NCBI GenBank assembly: GCA_964344685.1
Contig: CAYFOK010000005.1
Coordinates: 62,001-126,000 of the forward strand
Length of the DNA: 64,000 nucleotides
From: Scalindua sp964344685
Lineage (GTDB): Bacteria; Planctomycetota; Brocadiia; Brocadiales; Scalinduaceae
Reading direction: 5' to 3'
In this document: piece after piece, positions 8,572 to 16,531 of the stretch
Layout of the letters: each line of letters begins with the position of its first letter
Position numbering within the stretch: position 1 is the first letter of the stretch
The notes under the pieces: model-generated
The model's database searches: none
What the model was told of the DNA's origin: nothing
What the model saw: the letters and a program-made list of their open reading frames with translations, nothing else
Position numbers and translations under genes: made by a program

Positions 8572-9981
8572 CTACGTCCTTTCTGCTACCAGCTTACGTT
8601 TTGATTTGTCTGCCATGGCAGACAATATATTTACTGCAAGTTCCGGATTACTGCTGAAATGCACGTGTGTGTAAGATGCTAATACAGTGCCCTTACATAT
8701 ACCATCAACACCGGTCTTCTTTCCGTTGCTCTTTCTAGTATTGTAGGCAAATACTGTATTATCCGGGACATCCTCCATCTTAGACCAGTGAAATTCATGT
8801 GCTCTGAACGTATCCCCCTTTTTGCAGATTATGTTGTCGTAAGCCGCATCTGCAACAACATATCCCAGCCCCTGCCTCCTGTTTTCCATCCTGGTCGTAC
8901 CGTTAAGCACTCCACTCATCTTAAACGATCTGCCCTCACAGTCAATTAATTTTTCCAGCAGGTACATCATTCCGCCGCATTCGCCATAGATCACACTCCC
9001 CTGCTTACATGCCTCTAATATTGAATTCGCCATACTCTTATTCCCCATCAGCTGATCGGCATACAATTCAGGAAACCCCCCTCCCATAAATATACCGTCT
9101 ATATCATCCGGCAGACGGCTGTCATTAAGAGGACTGAACTGCTTAATCTCGGCGCCCAGAGATTCAAACAGATCGATATCATCCTGATAGTAGAAACAGA
9201 ATGCATTGTCCCTGGCAATTGCCAATGTTACTTTCATCGTTTCCTTCCTGTCTATAAAGATTGTCCTGTTGTAATCAGGAAAACCGTCTGCCGAACCAGC
9301 TACGTCCATCAATTTGCCAATATCTACTGTTTCAAGTACCATCTTCCCCAGCTTCTCATAAAGATTGGAATTGACATTCACCTCTCCGGAAGGGATCAAT
9401 CCCAGATGCCTCTCAGGAATAGTAATACCACTATCCTTCTTCAGATACCCCAGAACGGCAACAGAACAGGAGCTCTCAATCGCCTTTCTGACATAATCAT
9501 AATGGCTCTGGCTGGCGACATTGTTAAGAACTACCCCGGCAATATTTACCACCTTATTATATTCAATAAAACCCATTACCATAGCCCCAGCACTCTGTGC
9601 AACGCCTTTGACATTTACCACTAATATTACAGGAGTATTCAGGACCGTTGCCAGGTGTGCACTGCTTCCGTGTCCGGTAGAATCAATGCTGCCGTCATAC
9701 AGGCCCATCACGCCCTCAATAACGGATATATCGGCGGCAGTAGCAGAACGTTCAAAGAGTTCACGGCAGACGTCCTCACCCATAATCCAGGTATCAAGGT
9801 TCCTGGACGCATTTTCCGTAACAAGAGTATGATGAGACGGATCTATATAATCCGGGCCAGCCTTAAAACCCTGTACATTGATCCCTTTCTGCACCAAAGC
9901 AGACATAATGCCCAGAGTAACAGTAGTCTTTCCAACCCCACTATTCGTACCCGCAACCATAATTCTTGGTATGTGATTCAA
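8572..9981 (-). CDS. cbiA: Cobyrinate a,c-diamide synthase CbiA
   Basis: An ATP-dependent glutamine amidotransferase that amidates the a and c side chains of the corrin. N-terminal dethiobiotin-synthetase-like domain: RIMVAGTNSGVGKTTVTLGI, then FKAGPDYIDPSHHT and VIEGVMGLYDG. C-terminal class I glutaminase-like domain (from about residue 245) with FMGGGFPELYADQL, the Cys nucleophile in VIYGECGGMMYL, and the His region ASYTHVHFSSNPE. 469 residues, typical. Followed closely by cbiX; a 249-base repeat-bearing gap separates it from cbiB. Confidence 0.96.
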   Translation of the reverse strand: MNHIPRIMVAGTNSGVGKTTVTLGIMSALVQKGINVQGFKAGPDYIDPSHHTLVTENASRNLDTWIMGEDVCRELFERSATAADISVIEGVMGLYDGSIDSTGHGSSAHLATVLNTPVILVVNVKGVAQSAGAMVMGFIEYNKVVNIAGVVLNNVASQSHYDYVRKAIESSCSVAVLGYLKKDSGITIPERHLGLIPSGEVNVNSNLYEKLGKMVLETVDIGKLMDVAGSADGFPDYNRTIFIDRKETMKVTLAIARDNAFCFYYQDDIDLFESLGAEIKQFSPLNDSRLPDDIDGIFMGGGFPELYADQLMGNKSMANSILEACKQGSVIYGECGGMMYLLEKLIDCEGRSFKMSGVLNGTTRMENRRQGLGYVVADAAYDNIICKKGDTFRAHEFHWSKMEDVPDNTVFAYNTRKSNGKKTGVDGICKGTVLASYTHVHFSSNPELAVNILSAMADKSKRKLVAERT

Positions 9982-10230
9982 TATATCTAACTCCTATCTG
10001 GACTCCTTACAAAAAGGAGAGTAGAGAAAGAATTTTCTCGTAAAGGCGCTAAGAGTGCAAAGTTCAAATGAACTCGCAATTAAAACTAAAAACTTCAAAA
10101 GGTACCTACTGCATAGTTTATTTGATCTTTAGGCATTGATTTGTTCTTTGAGCTTTGGCATTTGATTTACCCCTAGTCTCATGCTTTAGTTAACTTTGCG
10201 TTCTTTGCGTATCTGCGGTGAGCTAAAACA
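9982..10230. repeat. Intergenic spacer with dispersed-repeat copies
   Basis: No gene is seen between cbiA and cbiB. The spacer holds an inverted copy of the TTTGCG repeat family at 10037-10062, a copy related to the caaatg-type family (10131-10170, read on the minus strand) and a direct TTTGCG-family copy at 10192-10223. The first and last face each other and could pair imperfectly. All are described under findings. Confidence 0.6.
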
Positions 10231-11262
10231 TTAAAATCTATCCATTTTGTAAAATATACCAGGTGATGAGTCGGTTGTTCCCAGTATAAAATCATTACCA
10301 CTCATTGATAGATAGCCGTTAATCAGCACAAAGGAGATTCCCAGCACAACTGCAATAATTGCCGACACCATAACTATCCTTGAAGTACAGCTGATATCAT
10401 CAAGAGTGACACTTTTCTGCGGATCTCCTATAAAGGGTTTGTCTGAGAGTACATTATTATATTCATTGGGCCCCCCCAACCTGATCCCTAACGCTCCAGC
10501 GATAGCTGCTTCCGGAATACCGCTGTTAGGGCTTGGATGCTTCTGCCCGTCTCTTTTTAATATTTTCACTGAATTTGAAAAATCCGCACCGCAAAGATAC
10601 GAAGATACGGGCAATATTACCGCTGCAATCCTTGCCGGAATAAAATTTGCTATATCGTCAAGCTTTGCAGACGCCAAGCCAAAATTGAGATACTTTTCAT
10701 TCTTATAACCAACCATGGAATCCAATGTATTAATTGACTTATATGCCATTGCAAGTGCCGGTCCGCCTATAAAAGCATAAAATAGCGGGGCAATAATACC
10801 ATCAACAATATTTTCCGCAGAAGTCTCAATACAGCCTGCTGCAACCTGATGTTCACTGAGATTATGAGTATCCCTTCCAACAATCCTTGAAAGATTCTTG
10901 CGTGCCTTCTGCAGGTTGCCGGATTTCAGTGCATTCAATATCTTACCAGTCTCCTTTAACAGGTCACGTGTGGAGAGTGTGAAGAAGATAATTATAATGC
11001 TGACAAGAATTCCCAGAGACCATCTTATTTCATAAAAAAAGACCAGAATTTGAATAGTGACCAGATATGTACCGACAACTATAATAAAGGCGAGAAACAC
11101 ACCTGCCGCCCTTTCTGAAGGAACCAGCTTACGCAGTATATTCTCAGTATACTCTATACACACCCCTATCATCCTGACAGGATGAGGAAACCACCTCGGG
11201 TCCCCTATCAGAAAGTCCAGAAGAAATGCAATACCAATTTGTACTGGTAAATAATCATTCAT
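10231..11262 (-). CDS. cbiB: Adenosylcobinamide-phosphate synthase CbiB
   Basis: An integral membrane enzyme that joins the aminopropanol (or its phosphate) arm to adenosylcobyric acid. Seen: N-terminal IAFLLDFLIGDPRWFPHPVR, the family signature; several hydrophobic helices (LAFIIVVGTYLVTIQILVFF, WSLGILVSIIIIFFTL); ARKNLSRIVGRDTHNLSEHQ, ETSAENIVDGIIAPLFYAFI, YKSINTLDSMVGYKNEKYL and HPSPNSGIPEAAIAGALGI. 343 residues, slightly long. Its substrate comes from CobD, encoded at 33.8 kb. Confidence 0.96.
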   Translation of the reverse strand: MNDYLPVQIGIAFLLDFLIGDPRWFPHPVRMIGVCIEYTENILRKLVPSERAAGVFLAFIIVVGTYLVTIQILVFFYEIRWSLGILVSIIIIFFTLSTRDLLKETGKILNALKSGNLQKARKNLSRIVGRDTHNLSEHQVAAGCIETSAENIVDGIIAPLFYAFIGGPALAMAYKSINTLDSMVGYKNEKYLNFGLASAKLDDIANFIPARIAAVILPVSSYLCGADFSNSVKILKRDGQKHPSPNSGIPEAAIAGALGIRLGGPNEYNNVLSDKPFIGDPQKSVTLDDISCTSRIVMVSAIIAVVLGISFVLINGYLSMSGNDFILGTTDSSPGIFYKMDRF

Positions 11263-11278
11263 AAATAATACTCTAATT

Positions 11279-11345
11279 AGTTAATGGTCAGTAGTCATTA
11301 GCCAGTATTCAATCCTGCTTCTTACTTCTATACTTCCTGCCTCTT
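11279..11345. repeat. Dispersed simple-type repeats after/within cobQ 3' end
   Basis: Contains a stretch of the form taatggtcagtagtcattag followed by a cttctt-rich repeat (11313-11345, cctgcttcttacttctatac...). The latter matches an internal segment of cobQ (12211-12243) at about 27 of 31 aligned positions and supplies the last codons of cobQ. Confidence 0.7.
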
Positions 11346-12965
11346 GATTTTTTCCCCTCTGCGCCTTTGCGGTGAACGTTCTTTGATCATTCCAAATATC
11401 ATATCCATATCAATATGCTCCCGGAAAAGATCTGCAAGTTTATCATAATGTCTCTCTTTATCAACGGTGCACAGCTCTTCAGCCAGCAAGGGAGTAAGCC
11501 CCCTGCTTTTTCTTAAATGGTTAATAAGTACCAGCCTGAACTCATCGTTATCAAAAATTCCGTGCAGGTACGATCCTATTATGTTTCCGTCACCAGAGAT
11601 CGCCCCATCGTCCATGCACACCTCCTTTTCAGATCTCTCTGTTATCTGTAAGAATGGTTCAGTCCCGTTAAGTAACTCTGTTTCACCCATGTGAATTTCG
11701 TAACCGGTTATTTCATTATCTCTATTCAAACTCTTAAAGATATTAGAACTTCTATTATGAAGCTTTGCCTTTACCTGGTGCGTACTTTTCTGCATCCTGA
11801 ACAGTGTGCTCACATCGATCAGACCCAGCCCCCCTGTCTCTGACGTTTTAGATTCTGCACTTTCAGGATCACGGATAACCTTGCCAAGCATCTGATAACC
11901 TCCACAAATCCCGATAACCATGGTACCGGTTTTTGCAAGATCAATAATGGCATCAGCAATTCCCTGCTCTTTAATATATTCCAGGTCACCTATGGTGTTC
12001 TTGGTACCAGGTATAATTATCATGTCCGGATTCCCAAACGACCTGACGTCCTCAACAAACCTTACGCATATATCCTTTTCTCTCATAAGAATATCAAAAT
12101 CGGTAAAATTTGAAATCCTAGGCAATCTTATAATAGCAATATCTATTTGGGCCTTTTGTTTACCGGCAGAGTCGGACCTTGAAGCTACTCCGAGGGGTGC
12201 ATCTGGCGACTTGCTTCTTGCTTCTATATTCCTGCTTCTATTATCAAGGCTCACAGAGTCTTCATCATCAACATCAATATCTGTAAAATATGGGAGTACA
12301 CCCAGAACAGGTATTTTAATTCTCTCCTCAAGCATTGTGATACCGGACTCTAGTATTCCAATATCACCTCTGAACTTATTTATGATAACGCCCATCACTC
12401 TATCTCTTTCGTCACTATTCAGCAGTTCAAGCGTGCCCACTATCCATGCAAACGACCCTCCCCTTTCGATGTCAGTAACAAGAATTACCGGAGCATCTGC
12501 AATCTCTGCAATCTTCATATTGACTATATCGTTATCATTAATATTAATTTCAGCCGGGCTGCCGGCGCCTTCGATGACAATAACGTCATATTCGCAGCTT
12601 AACGAATCATACGCTTTCTTTGCTATATCCAGCATCGTATCCTTATTCTCATAATATTCATGAGCAGTCATGTGCCTGAGCGGTTTTCCCATTGTTATTA
12701 TCTGAGAGCCATTGTTGCCGGAAGGTTTTAACAAGATCGGATTCATTTCCACTTCGGGCAGTATCCCAGCCGCTTCCGCCTGTACAACCTGTGCCCTACC
12801 CATCTCTCTGCCCCCTGCTGTCACGTACGAGTTATTGGACATATTCTGCACCTTGAACGGAGCAACCTTTAATCCCTCCTGCCGGAAAATACGGCATAAC
12901 GCACATACCAAAATACTCTTGCCGACATCCGACCCCGTCCCCTGTACCATAATAGCCTTTGCCAT
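11328..12965 (-). CDS. cobQ: Cobyric acid synthase CobQ/CbiP
   Basis: Amidates the b, d, e and g side chains of adenosylcobyrinate diamide. N-terminal domain: AKAIMVQGTGSDVGKSILVC (P-loop), FKVQNMSNNSYVT, GREMGRAQVVQAEAAGI, MNPILLKPSGN, VIEGAGSPAEIN; middle IDIAIIRLPRISNFTDFDIL; C-terminal glutaminase with the Cys in MVIGICGGYQMLG and His in GSYLHGIFDNDEFR. Start set at ATG 12965, which has AAGGAG 10 bases upstream; the frame is open to 13034 but that extension is non-homologous. Two oddities: an extra loop of about 28 residues (NRSRNIEARSKSPDAPLG onward) before IDIAII, and a tail (SPQRRRGEKIKRQEV), both encoded by dispersed repeat DNA. First gene of the corrinoid block; no cobalamin riboswitch seen upstream. 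Confidence 0.95.
   Translation of the reverse strand: MAKAIMVQGTGSDVGKSILVCALCRIFRQEGLKVAPFKVQNMSNNSYVTAGGREMGRAQVVQAEAAGILPEVEMNPILLKPSGNNGSQIITMGKPLRHMTAHEYYENKDTMLDIAKKAYDSLSCEYDVIVIEGAGSPAEININDNDIVNMKIAEIADAPVILVTDIERGGSFAWIVGTLELLNSDERDRVMGVIINKFRGDIGILESGITMLEERIKIPVLGVLPYFTDIDVDDEDSVSLDNRSRNIEARSKSPDAPLGVASRSDSAGKQKAQIDIAIIRLPRISNFTDFDILMREKDICVRFVEDVRSFGNPDMIIIPGTKNTIGDLEYIKEQGIADAIIDLAKTGTMVIGICGGYQMLGKVIRDPESAESKTSETGGLGLIDVSTLFRMQKSTHQVKAKLHNRSSNIFKSLNRDNEITGYEIHMGETELLNGTEPFLQITERSEKEVCMDDGAISGDGNIIGSYLHGIFDNDEFRLVLINHLRKSRGLTPLLAEELCTVDKERHYDKLADLFREHIDMDMIFGMIKERSPQRRRGEKIKRQEV
12161..12250 (-). repeat. In-frame repeat insertion inside cobQ
   Basis: This part of cobQ encodes a non-conserved loop rich in Arg, Ser and Ala between the conserved DEDSVSLD and IDIAIIRLPRI blocks. 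Its DNA at 12211-12243 matches the repeat at 11313-11345 (27 of about 31 positions by eye). The reading frame is kept, so this looks like a repeat inserted in a tolerant surface loop. Confidence 0.7.
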
Positions 12966-13034
12966 AATAATAAAGCTCCTTAATCTTGTTACTAACTTCT
13001 GGCATCTGTTATACTTTCTCTGCACCCTTTGCAC

Positions 13035-13337
13035 CTAAGCGAGAGAGTAGCCAAAGCACAACATTTTATCAAAAATAGACAAATTTAACCACAGATTTAC
13101 CTGATTAGCACAGATTTGTTATTTACATATTTCAAATCTATCTTTAATCAGTGTTTCATCTATACCTGCCTGTCCGACTACATCGTTCAGGCCGATCCGT
13201 AGTGAAATTTTTCTTCTCTCTTTTTTCTACTCTTGCCCTCTCTGCGACTTTGCGGTGAGTGATTTATTCCATCAGAAAATCCTGTTGTATTTTTATGGCA
13301 CTTTTTTTGCTATATTCTTACAACAATTAAATAAACA
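13035..13337. other. Divergent intergenic region between cobQ and the vWA gene, repeat-rich
   Basis: 303 bases without a gene. It holds a degenerate TTTGCG-family copy (13016-13046), an ACCACAGATT-family copy (13064-13118), a CTGCC-x-GACTA-type copy (13162-13197), a good TTTGCG-family copy (13236-13260) and the sigma-54-type promoter listed separately. No B12-box-like cobalamin riboswitch was recognised. Confidence 0.6.
13296..13311 (+). promoter_or_regulatory. Sigma-54 (RpoN)-type -24/-12 promoter
   Basis: TGGCACTTTTTTTGCT matches the sigma-54 consensus TGGCAC-N5-TTGCW exactly, with GG at 13297-13298 and GC at 13309-13310 (10 bases between). Transcription would begin about a dozen bases further, near 13322, leaving a short leader of about 16 bases before the ATG at 13338. 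No Shine-Dalgarno is evident in that leader. The enhancer-binding activator is not in the window. Confidence 0.6.
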
Positions 13338-15356
13338 ATGAATTTTAACTTAGATCTTATGTTTAAAAGATACTTTTTTCCGGCAGCTGCATTTCTTATT
13401 CTTTTACTTTCAGCCCCTCAGACTCTTTTGTCACAGGAGGATAGGCTGGCTGTTGTATCAAAATACACCGGCAAAGTTAATGTCCGGCACAATTTGATGA
13501 ATAAGCCGGTAATGACTGTTGGCAACAGAATCAGGAATGCCTCTGTCTATAATAGAGACACAGTCACAACAGGCTCTGCATCAACGGCCAACCTTGTTTT
13601 CAATGACAACACCAGCTTTGATATTAGTGAAAGTTCAAGTATCTTGATTGGTACAAAATTAATGACTGGCAGGGACAGGGCTGAAAGAAAATTTTTTAGA
13701 AAAATCGCCATTGCAGAGCAGAAAATTGTCAGGAGCATCAATGTTAATATGGGTAAGCTGATAGCAAACATAACGCCTAGTAAGTCGATATTGACGGAGT
13801 TTGAAACTGCCACCGGTATTGCCACTGTCAGAGGTACTAAATTGGATATCAGTTATATTACCGGAATAACGTCTATCAGTCTGTTCCAGGGGCTGCTGGG
13901 TTTTAACAGTGCCGGAAACGAAGTTCGATTCGATATAAATCCGGGAACTTCACTTGATGTTGCCGCTCCTGAAGCCGGAACTGTGAAAGTATCATCGTCA
14001 CAGGGCACTGTAGATGTTGTAACTACCGTTGGGACTGCTATAGTGGAAAAGAACGAGAAAGTCTCGGTTTCAGTTGATAAGGTGAAAGATGAGACTTCAA
14101 TATCCTCTGAGAATGGATCTATTGCACTTGCAACTGAAGCAGGTACTGTTTCGATAGATCAAAGTGAAGCCATGTATGTAAAAGTTGATCCTGAAACCGG
14201 TGATCTGATAGTTGCAGATATAGAGGGTGATGTTGTTATTACTACTCAGGATGGGATTACTACAGCCGTTAAGCCCGGGAAAAAGCTTGGAACTGTTAAA
14301 GACGATGATACAGGTAAAGGTACTGAGAAGTCACATATGCTATTTATCTTTGACTCTTCTCGAAGTATGAACGACTCCTTAGAAAATAATAAATCAAAAT
14401 TGGAAGCGGCAAAGAAGGCTCTATCTGATTTTGTCGGTACTCTTCCGGCAAATTTGAGTGTGGGGCTGGAAGTCTATGGGCATACAGAGACGGAAGGATG
14501 TGATGATATAGAGATCATAGTTCCGATAGGCAAGTTGGATATGGATGAGATGCGGCAAAAAATCGACTCTCTACAGGCATTCGGAGATACGCCTATTGCT
14601 GCTGCACTTGACAAAGCTGCTGCCGCTCTGAACCTGGTTGATGGGGAAAAGACTATAGTGCTGATCTCCGATGGAACAGATACATGCAACGGTGACCCAA
14701 TACGTACTGCGGAACGCATTCGAAAGGAAATGGGTATAAATGTTAAAATCCAGGTTACAGGACTTGGCGTAGACAAGAGTATGAAAGAGCAACTCAAAGA
14801 TATTGCGAGTAAAGGTGGCGGGAACTATTATGCCGCGGATAACTCCAGTCAATTGAAGAGATGTCTTGAGGATATCGGGAAAGGGAAGCCACCCTCGATG
14901 GTATCTGCCGATGATCTATATGGTGACAATATACTGTTGAAGGATCATGGAGGGCAACTGCTGATGGCCCCTCAGGATGATTGGAAGCAGACAATTGACG
15001 GTACAGAGCTGAAGGTTCTTGTTCCGGAATATTCATCGGCAGTTTACGCGTTCAAATACGAAAAACTGGCAACATTTAATACTTTCGTAATTTACGTTCC
15101 TGATGAAGATGATTCTAATCTTAAGGAGTTCGAGCTGCTTGTGTCTGATAACTCATGGACAGGACCATATCGTTCCATTGGTAAATTTCAGGCTCAGAAC
15201 GGAGGGTCAACCGGTACGCCTTATCAGCAATTCAGTTTTCCTGAAGTAACTTCCAGGTACCTGAAGCTACAACTAGTGTCAAACTATGGAAATAGCGGGT
15301 TTACAGGTTTATATGAGTTCCAGTTACTGGGCGAGTTAAAAGGTAGTGACGGGTAG
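13338..15356 (+). CDS. Secreted FecR - von Willebrand A - discoidin-like surface protein
   Basis: A 672-residue exported protein. Residues 10-33 are a signal peptide (FLILLLSAPQTLLSQED). Residues about 38-190 form a FecR-type domain (GDTVTTGS-like strand at YNRDTVTTGSASTANLVFND, then TATGIATVRGTKLDI). A repetitive Val/Thr-rich beta region runs to about 320 (TVDVVTTVGTAIVEKNEKVS, SIALATEAGTVSIDQSE). Residues about 331-512 are a vWA domain with an intact MIDAS DSSRSMN at 339-345, a downstream Thr in GDTPIAAAL and the acidic ISDGTDTCNGD. The C-terminal 150 residues resemble an F5/8-type (discoidin) module, ending YLKLQLVSNYGNSGFTGLYE. Likely metal-dependent adhesion or scaffold role at the envelope; function unproven. 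It sits behind the sigma-54-type promoter and converges with the next gene 10 bases away. Confidence 0.8.
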   Translation: MNFNLDLMFKRYFFPAAAFLILLLSAPQTLLSQEDRLAVVSKYTGKVNVRHNLMNKPVMTVGNRIRNASVYNRDTVTTGSASTANLVFNDNTSFDISESSSILIGTKLMTGRDRAERKFFRKIAIAEQKIVRSINVNMGKLIANITPSKSILTEFETATGIATVRGTKLDISYITGITSISLFQGLLGFNSAGNEVRFDINPGTSLDVAAPEAGTVKVSSSQGTVDVVTTVGTAIVEKNEKVSVSVDKVKDETSISSENGSIALATEAGTVSIDQSEAMYVKVDPETGDLIVADIEGDVVITTQDGITTAVKPGKKLGTVKDDDTGKGTEKSHMLFIFDSSRSMNDSLENNKSKLEAAKKALSDFVGTLPANLSVGLEVYGHTETEGCDDIEIIVPIGKLDMDEMRQKIDSLQAFGDTPIAAALDKAAAALNLVDGEKTIVLISDGTDTCNGDPIRTAERIRKEMGINVKIQVTGLGVDKSMKEQLKDIASKGGGNYYAADNSSQLKRCLEDIGKGKPPSMVSADDLYGDNILLKDHGGQLLMAPQDDWKQTIDGTELKVLVPEYSSAVYAFKYEKLATFNTFVIYVPDEDDSNLKEFELLVSDNSWTGPYRSIGKFQAQNGGSTGTPYQQFSFPEVTSRYLKLQLVSNYGNSGFTGLYEFQLLGELKGSDG

Positions 15357-15366
15357 TGAATAAAGA

Positions 15367-16008
15367 TTAAAACCTGTGCTCTTTCCATGAGAAACCGTTG
15401 GATACAAAACTCAACAAACGATCTGATGTGCGAACTGTTACTTTATTCAAAGTTACTTGTACCTCTTCTACGGTCTCTTTAATTCTAAGACGAACCTCAA
15501 TAAAAGATGCAGATTCAACTCCCAAACCAAGTACCCGGCTGGACGTGATCACCACTGCAACGTATCTTCCTGTCTCCACTTTTATCATCTCTTCGTAAAG
15601 TGAAAGCCGGGTTTCAATAAACTTATCTGTCGAAGCGCTATAACCGATAGCACGATCATCAGTTACCAGTAAAGCCAGAAATGGAGATAAGGATGCAACT
15701 GCTTTCTCAGGTTCATCCAACTTCAAACGCAGTCCATACCAGGAACCTGATGTAGTAGATATGACAAAAAAACGGGAATCGGTTAGAAATGCACCAAGAT
15801 TTCCTCTTGAATCACTCCACAGCACCTTCTCATTTTGCCGGAGATTCACGGGATTTGTCCTTGTTCCCTCTATAACAGCTATAACCTTGTTTTTCGATTC
15901 TGCGATATCTATTAAATCTTCTATAACCTCTTCGGCATTGGAGGATACGGCAGATGCGAGAATAATAAAGAAAATTAGTGCTATAAGGATTTTTCGACAT
16001 CTAGACAT
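15367..16008 (-). CDS. Exported protein with fourfold degenerate beta repeat, unknown function
   Basis: Not recognised. A signal peptide (ILIALIFFIILASAVSSNAE) is followed by about four degenerate units of roughly 40 residues: FLTDSRFFVIS..WYGLRLKLDE, LVTDDRAIGYS..FIETRLSLYE, VITSSRVLGLG..FIEVRLRIKE, and a shorter last one RTSDRLLSFVS..WKEHRF. Each has a (T/S)xxR(a/v/l)hxhS turn and then an aromatic plus RL pair, a pattern suggesting blades of a small beta-propeller or beta-sandwich repeat. Start taken at ATG 16008 (MSRCRKILI); the frame is open to an ATG at 16044. Convergent with the vWA gene. Confidence 0.6.
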   Translation of the reverse strand: MSRCRKILIALIFFIILASAVSSNAEEVIEDLIDIAESKNKVIAVIEGTRTNPVNLRQNEKVLWSDSRGNLGAFLTDSRFFVISTTSGSWYGLRLKLDEPEKAVASLSPFLALLVTDDRAIGYSASTDKFIETRLSLYEEMIKVETGRYVAVVITSSRVLGLGVESASFIEVRLRIKETVEEVQVTLNKVTVRTSDRLLSFVSNGFSWKEHRF

Positions 16009-16044
16009 CCGATTCCGTCCCTGTCCCATAATGAGCTTTACCAT

Positions 16045-16531
16045 ATAAGTAAAACTTAAATTAAAAGTTAAAAGTGCCTACCTGTCCGCTAGCTTGATAG
16101 GCGGTATTTTAAAGTGAGCAAAAGTTAGAGTTTTATCTGTTTAAATTACGCTTTTTTCTTTGCACTCTTAGTGCCTTTACGGTGAATACCTTTGCAAGTC
16201 AGATATTTTATCAAATAAAGACTAACTTAACCACAGATTTAGCTGCCCGACTAAATCATTCATGCGGGCACGGTGAAGCTGAAAATAATGGTCAAATACA
16301 AATGTCAAAGCACAAAAAAATATCAAATGGCTATCGCTAAAGACAAAAAGTTAGACAGGATAACAGGATTAGCAAGGATTGATGTTTGAAAAGGTGAAAT
16401 TTAAGAAAACAAAAAACTAATAGATTTACCCTTTGTATTCTTAGTAGGTGTGTTAAGAATTGACAAGATACAGGTTGTGAGTAGCTGATGACGAATGATC
16501 ATTGTCTAATCTGGCAACTGTTTCCAATTAC
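16045..16531. repeat. Repeat-packed intergenic region
   Basis: 487 bases with no gene. From left to right it holds a CTGTCCG-type copy (16079-16112), a TTTGCG-family copy (16157-16188), an ACCACAGATT copy (16207-16243), a TGCCCG-actaaatcattcatg-CGGGCA hairpin-forming copy (16244-16275), a caaatg-type copy (16290-16330) and an ACAGGAT-type copy (16351-16380). Six different short repeat families are therefore stacked in under 500 bases. Confidence 0.7.

Noticed and set aside
13035..13337. A cobalamin riboswitch before cobQ
   Set aside because: No B12 box or conserved stem pattern could be found by eye; only dispersed repeats and the sigma-54 site are seen.
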